The notes under the pieces are model-generated. The model was not told where the DNA came from. It ran no database searches and saw nothing but the letters and a program-made list of their open reading frames with translations. A stretch of 64,000 nucleotides of DNA from a virus: IMG/VR virus record IMGVR_UViG_3300033149_002250, positions 1 through 64,000 of that record; one strand, 5' to 3'. Below are positions 7,384 through 15,426 of this stretch, in pieces. The position numbers and the translations under genes were made by a program. Within the stretch, counting starts at the first letter, position 1. Every line of letters begins with the position of its first letter.

Positions 7384-10300
7384 TTACCAACTCCGTGTGA
7401 GTGGCTGTAGCGGCTGCCCCTCGGACCTTGCCTTTGCCCGGCGTGCCAGCAGCGTCAGCATCGCCAGCGCTTGCTTGGCCTTCTTCTGCTGCGCCGGCGG
7501 CATGGTGCTCAGGACATCCGACGGAATATAGGTACGGGTGAATGCCTTGGCGACTCCGGTATCGCGCAGGCGCTGTTCTACCGACTCACGTATCAGCGAC
7601 TCCTCAATTGCCGGCGACACGTCGTAGAACCGCAGTCCGGTCAGCACGTTAGCTGCCTTGGCCGTGATGCTCTTTCGTGGATCAGTGAGGGTCCGCAAGG
7701 TGGTAAACGGCCGAGGTATCACGTTCATGACCGCGTGCTCCAGCGGCCCTGGCAGTCTGACCGGCTCGGTAGTGCCCGGCTGGGCGCCAGTGGCCATGTC
7801 GCGGACGTTCGCCAATATCCGGCCAATCGTAGGATCGGCGTCCTCAAGCAAACGCCCGCCGCGCGGGCCAGCCTGAAACAGCGTCACCCCCGAAGCCCAC
7901 TCGAAGGGCGCCTTGATGAGCGGATTCGACCGAGACAGCGCCTCTTGCAAGCCGCCCTTGAGGGTGCCCATCACGCCCGGCGCACCGCCGAGAAATTGCA
8001 GCGGGTCCTCGAACATCAGGCCGGCGCCGGCAAGGTAGCGGCGATTGGGGCTGCCCGGCTCTGGCCCGACAAGTGGAGTCCCGCTGGGGATCGGGATTCC
8101 CACGGTCTGAGCAAGGTAGTCGGGCACGAACGGGATTTCGCCACGGGCGACGTTGGCTGCGCGGATGGTTTGCGCGAAGGGGCCACCGGGATGCTCCATA
8201 AGCTCCTTCGCCAGAAACTTAGCTTGGCCCTTGGCGAACGAATAGAACGGAATGAGGTTGCGCATGTACTTGCGCTCGAAGTTCGTCAGATTGCCGTAGG
8301 CCACGTGGGCCAACCGCGTTCGCGCGGCCGCCTCAATGGGCGAGTAGCCCTTCTCCAGCAGCCCCAGCCAAAGCCCGCCCCGGTTGAGACCTTCCACCAG
8401 CTGGTTGATCTCTCGGCCCGCCACGATCGGGCCGAACGTCTCGATGTCGAACGGATTCCACCGGCCGGGCCGCGGGACCCCAGACAACACAGTGCGACCC
8501 ACGCCTTTGAACGGCCTGGTTCCGGGAATGGTCTCGACCAGGTGCTCCGGCACCAACCCCCAGCCCGTAGCCTTGGTCTCCAGAATGTCCGGGGCAAACG
8601 AGCCGATCAGCTGCTCGCGGGCCATCAGGTCAGCGATAAACTCGGTGGCCTGCTTGGCGTCCTTGATCCCGGCTTGCTTGACAATCGGCAGGTCCAGCAA
8701 TTCCTTGACAGGCTCCCCTCGGAGGATGCGATAGGCCATGCGAGCGCAACGCAGCGCCCGCGTGGGAGACCGGAGCAGAAGGGCATTTTGAATCTGTCCG
8801 CCCGTGAAGTTGCGCGTCAGGTAGGCCGGCCAGTAAACGGTCACGTGCGCTCGCCACCAGTCCAGCCCCTTCTCCATGGCTTTGGCGAGCTTACCGATCT
8901 CTTCTGGCACGGTGAAGCTGCGCATCACGCCGAGCATGTCGTCAGCGATCTCTCTCGGCACGTAGAGCTTTCCGATGAAACTTGCAACGTCCTCTGCGTC
9001 CGTGATGCGCTTGGCCAAGTCTGGCGAGCTAAGCAGGGCCTCGCGTATCATGCGTGCGCGTCCCTGGGGTGTGGCCATGCCCGCCTGCTTGAGCACATCC
9101 GACAGCCGGACCATCCCCATTTCCGCATCGCCGCCAGCGACGGCGTGCTTCGCCAAGGTCGTGTAGAACACGTCGGCGCCGGCGATAGCCCGCTTCGACG
9201 CCTCTGCCCGCTTCGCCAGCAAGCCCGGCAGGTCCTCCACCCAAGCGGAAATGCCGTACTCGGCGTGCTGCGGGTCCAGGTTGGCCGCCCACTGGATCAG
9301 CCTGCGCAGCTTCTTCTCGTCAAACTGGCCAGCGTACTCGGCTTTCAGGAGCGCCAGTCTGGCTTCCATTTCCTGCTTGAAGGCTTCTGTTCCCGCCGGC
9401 GGGAGTGGCTTTCCACTGAAGCGCGGGTCAACAGACAGATCGCTGAGGGACGCACGCCCACCTGGGTGGCCTTTGAAAAGGCTCTCCCGCCGCCTGGCGA
9501 ACGGGTGCGAAAACTCAAGTCGGCGTCGCTTGACGGGCACCAAGCCCTCTGCCGTGCGTTTCATCGGCGTGCGAAACTGCTGGCGTTGGGCCGTCATGTA
9601 CGCCACCACGTCGTCTAATTCCGTGGTGGGGAGGCCCGCCTCTTTTTCGGCCGCGTGGATTCTCTGCATTGCCCCCTTCAGTCTGTCGCCAATCTCACGC
9701 AGAGGACCAGGCGGCAGTTGCTTGACGCCCTCCACGTGGCGCACGATGTCTCGTACCACCGGGTCATGCGGCTCAATGCCGGCCTTCTGCATCATTCGCG
9801 CCAGCGCAATCCCTTCCTCTCTGGCCGCACGCTCCGCCACCTCGATCCTCGGAGCGACGGCCCGCATCACTCGCTGGGCTCCTTCTGTGGTTGCCCCCCG
9901 CAATCGCTTCTCGAATAGCGGCGCAACGTGCCGCACCGGGGCGCTGTAGAGGAGCCTATCGCCCAGCACGTCCATGCCGCGGGCAACCCGTTGGGCCATC
10001 TTGCCTGTACCCAGCACCCATCGCGGCTCGGCCATCGGTATCGGCGAGACGCCAACCAAGCCGCCGAGCGGCTGCTTCATCAGCTTCGCCAGTCTTTCGG
10101 GCCTGATCTTCCTGGCCGCGGCTGCCGTCTCTATTGCCTTTGCTGCCTCCGGGCCGCCAATCCTTATCAGGTCCTCAAGCGTAGTGGTCATCCTGGCCAC
10201 CCGCTTGCCCACTCGACCGCCCCGTTCGGCCAATTTCAGAACGCCGGCCGCCTTGGCCAGCTGACCGCCTTTGCTTAGTGCGGCGCCAGTGCCAAAGCTC

Positions 10301-10728
10301 AGGTAGGTCAGCGGGTCGAGCAGCACCTCGGTGACGAACCCAGCTACGTCCCCCACATCGAGGCCCGGCTGGTTGCGGCCGAGGATGCCGTACCGTTCGA
10401 GCAGTTCCCTGCCGGAAATCCTCTCCGGCTCACCTGGCGGATTTTTGATGAACCTCCGAATGAACGGCAGCAGAGGCAGGCCGAGCATGGTGGTGCTCGC
10501 CACGAGGGTAGCCAGTTCCCTCGGCCGTCCGGCCAAAGCACCCCTGACCACGGCGCCCGGCGTATCCAGCGCCCATCCGACCTTCTGGATTCCCGAAAGA
10601 GTGGTCCTGCCCAAACTGCCGAGCAGCGATTGTTGCTCTTCGGGCGTAAACTGGTCCAGCACCGACCGCCGACGCCGGCGGGGTGGGGCGTAGTTGGGGA
10701 GGTAATCCAGGGCACTCGGTAGCCGCAT
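7384..10728 (-). CDS. Large virion protein, probable ejection/inner-core protein
   Basis: 1114 aa, the longest gene of the window. The N-terminus is basic, followed by a hydrophobic Ala/Gly/Leu region (70-100) and long helical stretches. The segment NFERKYMRNLIPFYSFAKGQAKFLAKELMEHPGG (about 815-850) is the kind of block seen in very large podovirus internal virion proteins. Position at the end of the tail genes, after three Ala/Gln-rich genes, matches where ejection proteins lie. No lysozyme or transglycosylase motif was found, so the function is inferred from size, context and this motif. Confidence 0.6.
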   Translation of the reverse strand: MRLPSALDYLPNYAPPRRRRRSVLDQFTPEEQQSLLGSLGRTTLSGIQKVGWALDTPGAVVRGALAGRPRELATLVASTTMLGLPLLPFIRRFIKNPPGEPERISGRELLERYGILGRNQPGLDVGDVAGFVTEVLLDPLTYLSFGTGAALSKGGQLAKAAGVLKLAERGGRVGKRVARMTTTLEDLIRIGGPEAAKAIETAAAARKIRPERLAKLMKQPLGGLVGVSPIPMAEPRWVLGTGKMAQRVARGMDVLGDRLLYSAPVRHVAPLFEKRLRGATTEGAQRVMRAVAPRIEVAERAAREEGIALARMMQKAGIEPHDPVVRDIVRHVEGVKQLPPGPLREIGDRLKGAMQRIHAAEKEAGLPTTELDDVVAYMTAQRQQFRTPMKRTAEGLVPVKRRRLEFSHPFARRRESLFKGHPGGRASLSDLSVDPRFSGKPLPPAGTEAFKQEMEARLALLKAEYAGQFDEKKLRRLIQWAANLDPQHAEYGISAWVEDLPGLLAKRAEASKRAIAGADVFYTTLAKHAVAGGDAEMGMVRLSDVLKQAGMATPQGRARMIREALLSSPDLAKRITDAEDVASFIGKLYVPREIADDMLGVMRSFTVPEEIGKLAKAMEKGLDWWRAHVTVYWPAYLTRNFTGGQIQNALLLRSPTRALRCARMAYRILRGEPVKELLDLPIVKQAGIKDAKQATEFIADLMAREQLIGSFAPDILETKATGWGLVPEHLVETIPGTRPFKGVGRTVLSGVPRPGRWNPFDIETFGPIVAGREINQLVEGLNRGGLWLGLLEKGYSPIEAAARTRLAHVAYGNLTNFERKYMRNLIPFYSFAKGQAKFLAKELMEHPGGPFAQTIRAANVARGEIPFVPDYLAQTVGIPIPSGTPLVGPEPGSPNRRYLAGAGLMFEDPLQFLGGAPGVMGTLKGGLQEALSRSNPLIKAPFEWASGVTLFQAGPRGGRLLEDADPTIGRILANVRDMATGAQPGTTEPVRLPGPLEHAVMNVIPRPFTTLRTLTDPRKSITAKAANVLTGLRFYDVSPAIEESLIRESVEQRLRDTGVAKAFTRTYIPSDVLSTMPPAQQKKAKQALAMLTLLARRAKARSEGQPLQPLTRSW

Positions 10729-10737
10729 GATGGTAGC

Positions 10738-12738
10738 CTACTTTCGCAGCCTCGGTGGGATAAGCCGGCCGCCGGGACCGACGCTCGGCGGCGTCCAGCG
10801 ACGGAGTTTGCGCATCTTGTCCGGCCAGTAGCTCCCGATATTGTACCAAGCGGCACCAGCCGGATAATCCAGGGTTACGTCGGGCTCAGGGTTGATGCGC
10901 TGGAGGTACTCCTCGGCCTGCGCCTCAAAGTATTTTCGCCAGTTCCGTTCGTCCTTGGGGTCTATGAGACCTCGCGCTTTCATGTTCGCTATACGGGTTT
11001 CGATTTCCTGACGCAATATGGAGGCTGCGCCTTGCCAGTCCTGCTTGCCGATGCTTTGGTTGAGTGCCGTGCGCGTACTGAATCCCATGCCGCCGAGTAG
11101 ATCGGTGGTGCGGCCAGTCGGCACCCCACCGCCCGCCTTCTGGGCGTCGATGTCTTGCAGCATTTCGAGCCCTTGGGCTGCCTGGCCCACGTCGCCAGTA
11201 GCTTGCAGGACGCCCAAGGCGACCCCCTGGGGCGACATGGCCTGAGCGACCTTCTGCTTCTCCAATTCGAGCTTCTGGCTCTCGATGCCCCGCAGCCCTG
11301 TTTGGTGCTCGATCTCGCCCTCGACCCGTCTGCGTTGGACATCGAGTTCGCCCTCGCGCAGTTGCCTGTCCACGTCCAGCTTGCGCATCTCCAAGGCAAG
11401 CTGGTCGGCAGCCTGGCGTCGATTCTCTGCGATCTTCGCCTCTTCGAGTCGGCCCTCTTGCATCAGCCTGTCGCGTTCAAGGGCGTACTCCTTGGCCTTC
11501 TGCTCAGCCTGCTGCTCAAGCTGCCGATAGGCCAACTCCGTCCCGGCGGAAAATCGTTCTCGCTCCAAGCCGAGGGCCTCTCGTTGCAGACCAAGGGCTT
11601 CCCGTCGGCCCTGCTGCTCGATTTCGGCGGCGATCACCCGCGCCGCATCAGGGTGGCCCATCATTGCCATCATCTGGCCCGGAGTAACGCGCGTAGGGCC
11701 AACGCCCAATCTCGCCCGCCTGGCTGCGGCGCGCTGTTGTGCGGCCTCCACAACACGGCGTCTGCGGGCTTCCAGTTCCGCCCGCCGCGCAGCCAAGTAA
11801 CGCACTCGCTCTTCGGGGTCGTACTTCGGAAGCGGCAGTTCCTCTTGGGCCACGGCTCGCGGCGGAGCAATCCTCGCCTTCCGTTCGCGCAGTGCTGCCA
11901 ATTGTCTCTGCCGTTCGGCCTCGGCGGCGGCCTGAGCCGTTTGTCTCTTCGCTGCCATCCTCTCGGTCAGGCGCCGCTCCATTTCTGCCCGGAGAGCCGG
12001 GCTGCGTTCGATTGCACGCAGCTTGGTCGTACTGTCAAGCGGGCGCGACACCAAGTAGTCGAACAACTCCTGTGTGCTGTACGCCGGCTCGCCAGGCTCC
12101 CTGTACTTCCAGCCCTCGCCCTGTAACCTCGGCACCATCAGTCCGGCACGCTTCATCAACGCCTCGTGGCGGCGCTGGTACATGTCGCTGAGCCTGTCAC
12201 GCGCGGCGGACTGCTGCGCGGTACGGGCGTTCAACTGATCGACGGTCGCTTTCAGGTCTGCGACGGCAGATCGCACCCGGGGCATCATCTGCGAGGAATA
12301 CGTCCGGCGTGCCGCAGCCAAGCTGGGCAGGTACGGGGCGGGGCTTTGGCGAGCCAATCTTTCGCTGGCCAACTGGAGGGCCATAGTCCGCACCTGCGGA
12401 ACGCTGGATTCCAAGGCCACCCGCCGAAGCGCAGGCACCGAGAGTCTGGCCAAGTCCTCGCGCGTGGCGGCCAGTCGCGCCGCGTCCAGCTGAGGCGGGC
12501 GCGTGGGCACAGCGGGAGCGACGGGTGGCGGCGAGACGGGGGCGGGAGCACCGGCCCTCGGCACGGCACGCGGGCCTACCGGAACCGGCGTTACAACGGT
12601 CCTGATTTCAGGCTCCGTCAAGCTGGGGTAGTCGGCGCCGTACACGAAGGGCAGCCTGCCCCTGGGCATCCTGGGCGTGGGCCGGGGCACACCGCCAGCC
12701 AGCCCGAAGTAGATCGGGTTGAGCACAGTCTGAGGCAT
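10738..12738 (-). CDS. Coiled-coil virion protein
   Basis: 666 aa. Pro-rich N-terminus (20-80), then a long Arg/Glu/Gln/Ala helical region (about 95-490) with heptad-like repeats (ERERFSAGTELAYRQLEQQAEQKAKEYALERDRLMQEGRLEEAKIAE), then a globular C-terminus. It lies 10 bases upstream of the large virion protein. Composition and position suggest an inner virion or ejection protein; no enzyme motif. Confidence 0.55.
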   Translation of the reverse strand: MPQTVLNPIYFGLAGGVPRPTPRMPRGRLPFVYGADYPSLTEPEIRTVVTPVPVGPRAVPRAGAPAPVSPPPVAPAVPTRPPQLDAARLAATREDLARLSVPALRRVALESSVPQVRTMALQLASERLARQSPAPYLPSLAAARRTYSSQMMPRVRSAVADLKATVDQLNARTAQQSAARDRLSDMYQRRHEALMKRAGLMVPRLQGEGWKYREPGEPAYSTQELFDYLVSRPLDSTTKLRAIERSPALRAEMERRLTERMAAKRQTAQAAAEAERQRQLAALRERKARIAPPRAVAQEELPLPKYDPEERVRYLAARRAELEARRRRVVEAAQQRAAARRARLGVGPTRVTPGQMMAMMGHPDAARVIAAEIEQQGRREALGLQREALGLERERFSAGTELAYRQLEQQAEQKAKEYALERDRLMQEGRLEEAKIAENRRQAADQLALEMRKLDVDRQLREGELDVQRRRVEGEIEHQTGLRGIESQKLELEKQKVAQAMSPQGVALGVLQATGDVGQAAQGLEMLQDIDAQKAGGGVPTGRTTDLLGGMGFSTRTALNQSIGKQDWQGAASILRQEIETRIANMKARGLIDPKDERNWRKYFEAQAEEYLQRINPEPDVTLDYPAGAAWYNIGSYWPDKMRKLRRWTPPSVGPGGRLIPPRLRK

Positions 12739-12750
12739 TTGAGTTTCCCC

Positions 12751-13401
12751 TCACCAAAGCCTGGCGGTCGCCGGCCCCGCGGCCTGGAGCGCCAGACGCA
12801 GGTTCTCCAATCTGTAGCGGTTCGCTAAATCAGCCAGTTCCGCTTGAGTCTGGGCGGTAGCAAGCTGGCGGTTCATCCCCAGCTGGCTGGCGGCGAGTCG
12901 CATCTGGGCGTTGGCCATCCGGCCGGCAAGCAACTGCTGTGCGGCGGCCTGTTCGCCTTGAGCCAAGGCTTGTGCGGCAAGGGGGGTGGCTGCCGCTATG
13001 GTGGCAGCTGACTGGGAGACGCCGGGGCGGGTAAACCGTTTCATCAGATACGGCATGTTGGCCGCTTGGGCGGCTGTGGCACGCATTTGGTTGACCGCCT
13101 CGCCGAGTACCTCGCGGGGATAGGCAGGCGGCAGGTTTATCGGGGGGGCGGAGGGAAGGTTCAGCTGAGGCGCCGTAATGCTGGAACGGAACGCCTGCGC
13201 ACGCTGTGCCGCAGCACGAGCGGCGGCCTGCTGTGCTGCTATCATCGCGTGTCGCCGCCAGTGCTCATCTAACGCCTGCTTGCCCGGAGTGACGTAGCGC
13301 TGGATCGGCGCAATCCGGCCGAAGCTGCGGCTGTTCGGACTCGGCGCGTTGATGTTCCCGAAACTGGTGCGGGTTGGGCTTCTCCAGTAATTCCAGGCCA
13401 T
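12751..13401 (-). CDS. Ala-rich virion-associated protein
   Basis: 216 aa, alanine- and glutamine-rich helices (QQAAARAAAQRAQAF, AQGEQAAAQQLLAGRMANAQMRLAASQLGMNRQL). It lies 12 bases from each neighbour in the putative ejection-protein block. Small helical ejection proteins of podoviruses have this composition, but no homology can be shown here. Confidence 0.5.
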   Translation of the reverse strand: MAWNYWRSPTRTSFGNINAPSPNSRSFGRIAPIQRYVTPGKQALDEHWRRHAMIAAQQAAARAAAQRAQAFRSSITAPQLNLPSAPPINLPPAYPREVLGEAVNQMRATAAQAANMPYLMKRFTRPGVSQSAATIAAATPLAAQALAQGEQAAAQQLLAGRMANAQMRLAASQLGMNRQLATAQTQAELADLANRYRLENLRLALQAAGPATARLW

Positions 13402-13413
13402 GGCATCCCTCCG

Positions 13414-14235
13414 TCACCCAAGGGCACTGACCGCCAAGGCTCGTTGCCTCAGCACGTCGTTGAGGTTCGAGCCGTAAATCTGGGCAGCCAGACGCATCAA
13501 CGCCTGCCGGTACTTCTCCTGCTGTTGCGCCGCGGCCAGTTGTGCGGCAGCCTCCGCCGGTGCGCCGGCCAAATTGAGCGCCACCCTGTTGGCGGCAGCG
13601 GCGGACTGTGCCTGCTCCTGGGCCTGTTGCTGCGCTGCGGCCGGAGCGGCAACGCCACCGATGGTTGGCAATTGCGGCTGCCGTACCACGGCCGCAGGCC
13701 CATTCCAGACATCTCCCGGCTGGACCGCTGGCGAAGGGGCCGTCGGCAAGGCTGGCATCGGGGCAGGTGCCGTCTGCGTGAAAATGCTGCGCAGTGCGTT
13801 CAGTCTGTCACGCTCCATGGCCCTGGCCGCATCCAGTTCCCGCAGCCGAAGCGAAGCCGCCTGGTTGGCCATGTTTATCGCCGCCATGCGGCGCATGGCC
13901 CCCTGCATTTGCGCGGGGAAGGACATATACGCGCCCATCTGATTGGCGATCAGCGGTACGTGAAACGGCAGTCGTGGTGCCGAGGGGCGCCAGGGAAAGG
14001 ACGCCACCGGGGCTGGCGAGGGGGCCGGCTGTGGGGCTGGCGAGGGGGCCGGTGTGCTTCTCGGCGACATGAATCGCGATCGCGGGTTGAGGTACTCAGG
14101 CCCCATCGCGCTCTTGTCGGGAGCACGGGACAGTGCCGTGCTGGAAAGCGAGGTCTTCTTTAGGCCCGGCGTGGCGGCCCGCATCGAGACGGCGGCGATC
14201 GGGCTGTAGAGCATCTGGAGGGGCAAAAAAGCCAT
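13414..14235 (-). CDS. Pro/Ala-rich virion-associated protein
   Basis: 273 aa. Residues 55-85 form a Pro-Ala-Ser linker (SPRSTPAPSPAPQPAPSPAP), and helical Ala/Gln segments follow (AAQQQAQEQAQSAAAANRVALNLAG). Same block and probable role as the two genes downstream. No recognised domain. Confidence 0.5.
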   Translation of the reverse strand: MAFLPLQMLYSPIAAVSMRAATPGLKKTSLSSTALSRAPDKSAMGPEYLNPRSRFMSPRSTPAPSPAPQPAPSPAPVASFPWRPSAPRLPFHVPLIANQMGAYMSFPAQMQGAMRRMAAINMANQAASLRLRELDAARAMERDRLNALRSIFTQTAPAPMPALPTAPSPAVQPGDVWNGPAAVVRQPQLPTIGGVAAPAAAQQQAQEQAQSAAAANRVALNLAGAPAEAAAQLAAAQQQEKYRQALMRLAAQIYGSNLNDVLRQRALAVSALG

Positions 14236-14247
14236 GGCCTTCTCCTT

Positions 14248-15426
14248 TCAGCCAACGCGGATGATGTACGCCAGCACGTAGTACGGCGGCCGGTTGTCCG
14301 TGTCGTTGCTGGACTCGCCTGGATGATCCCACGACGTTGTGTTCTCCGAACGGCGCCACGTGCCGCCGTCCGCGTTCGACGTGTAGCTCTGGTCGGTGTC
14401 CACGTAGTCGGCGCCGACCGACGTGACCGTGTGCGTGGTGTTGTACGCCGTGACGCTGCTGGCGTCGATCTCAACGGTATCGCCGACCGACAGGTTGTGA
14501 CCCGATCCCACCTTTACCCGACACTTCCCGCTGCCGTTGTTGACAATTGACCCGCTCGCCGGCAGGTCGCCATCTGCGGCTGGCGCTGCGCCCGAGGTCC
14601 AGGGCGCCACCCCACCGGCCATCATCTGCATCACGTCCGCAACGCCGGTCCCTGACTGGACCTCGACCTCCTTGTAGGTGAACCCGTCTAGTTCGTGGCG
14701 GTGATTAGGGTGGTCCGGGTGTCCGTTTTCTGTGTCGCCATGGAGCTTGAAGCCGCCTGTGTTGCCGATCGCGTTGTAGTCCGCGTCGCCGTTGTCATAG
14801 CCGACGACGAAGCGGCCCTTGAGGTCGGGGCGATTGCCAGCAACCTTGTCGCCCGCCCCGGCTGCGCCACCGTCGCAGAGCTTCCAGCCGGGTAGATCGT
14901 TCGCCAGGTTTGCGGGGTTGCCCGACCACAGCTTGATTGTACCCAATTTGTCGCTGCCGTACCAAGGCGCGTAGGCTACACCGGAGTTGTCAACCAGGTA
15001 GCACACGTCGTCACCGGAATACACCGCCGGGTCCTGGTGGGCGGGACAGGGCAGATAGACCCAGAACGGCAGAGGTGAACGGTCCGGGTCGAGTACGCTC
15101 ACCCGTGGGTCTCCCCCGTTTTCTTCCCAGTCGGCCTGTGCCGTGCCCGCCCGCACAGAACCACTGACCACGCCCGTGATGCGGGTGTCCCCCACGACTG
15201 TCAGCGCCGTTCCGCCGGCGCCGGCAGTTGATGTGAGGTTCCCCTCGGGGTCCAGCAGGGCCGCTGGCGTTTCGTAGTTGATCGTCACGGGGCCGCGATG
15301 CTCAAGGTGTGCTGCGCAGTTACCCAGCAGTTCCCGCAGGACCTCAACAACCTGGGGATCAACTAGGCCCGCGAGGCGATCAAGCATCGCTACTTGCTTG
15401 GTGAACATTACCGCGGCTCCTGCCAT
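14248..15426 (-). CDS. Tail fibre protein with collar-type domain
   Basis: 392 aa. Residues 165-245 (GTIKLWSGNPANLANDLPGWKLCDGG, PDLKGRFVVGYDN, GHPDHPNHRHELDG) match the phage tail-collar pattern of short fibres, with the His-rich strip that binds metal in such proteins. Residues about 297-360 carry a beta module shared with the neighbouring nozzle-like protein. The start overlaps that gene by 19 bases. Likely at the tail tip, contacting the host surface. Confidence 0.75.
   Translation of the reverse strand: MAGAAVMFTKQVAMLDRLAGLVDPQVVEVLRELLGNCAAHLEHRGPVTINYETPAALLDPEGNLTSTAGAGGTALTVVGDTRITGVVSGSVRAGTAQADWEENGGDPRVSVLDPDRSPLPFWVYLPCPAHQDPAVYSGDDVCYLVDNSGVAYAPWYGSDKLGTIKLWSGNPANLANDLPGWKLCDGGAAGAGDKVAGNRPDLKGRFVVGYDNGDADYNAIGNTGGFKLHGDTENGHPDHPNHRHELDGFTYKEVEVQSGTGVADVMQMMAGGVAPWTSGAAPAADGDLPASGSIVNNGSGKCRVKVGSGHNLSVGDTVEIDASSVTAYNTTHTVTSVGADYVDTDQSYTSNADGGTWRRSENTTSWDHPGESSNDTDNRPPYYVLAYIIRVG
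14344..14540. repeat. Shared beta-module, copy 1 (in collar protein)
   Basis: Encodes about 65 residues with the pattern NGSG, GHNL.VG..IE/VEI, AYNTTH.VT.V, VDTD..YTS, GGTW. The same pattern is encoded at 17031-17227 in the next gene. It resembles the small beta modules shared among phage tail proteins that databases sometimes label FCCH-like. Confidence 0.8.

Noticed and set aside
7471-9618. 715-aa rightward frame opposite the large virion protein
   Set aside because: Shadow frame; the minus-strand gene is continuous and has recognisable virion sequence.
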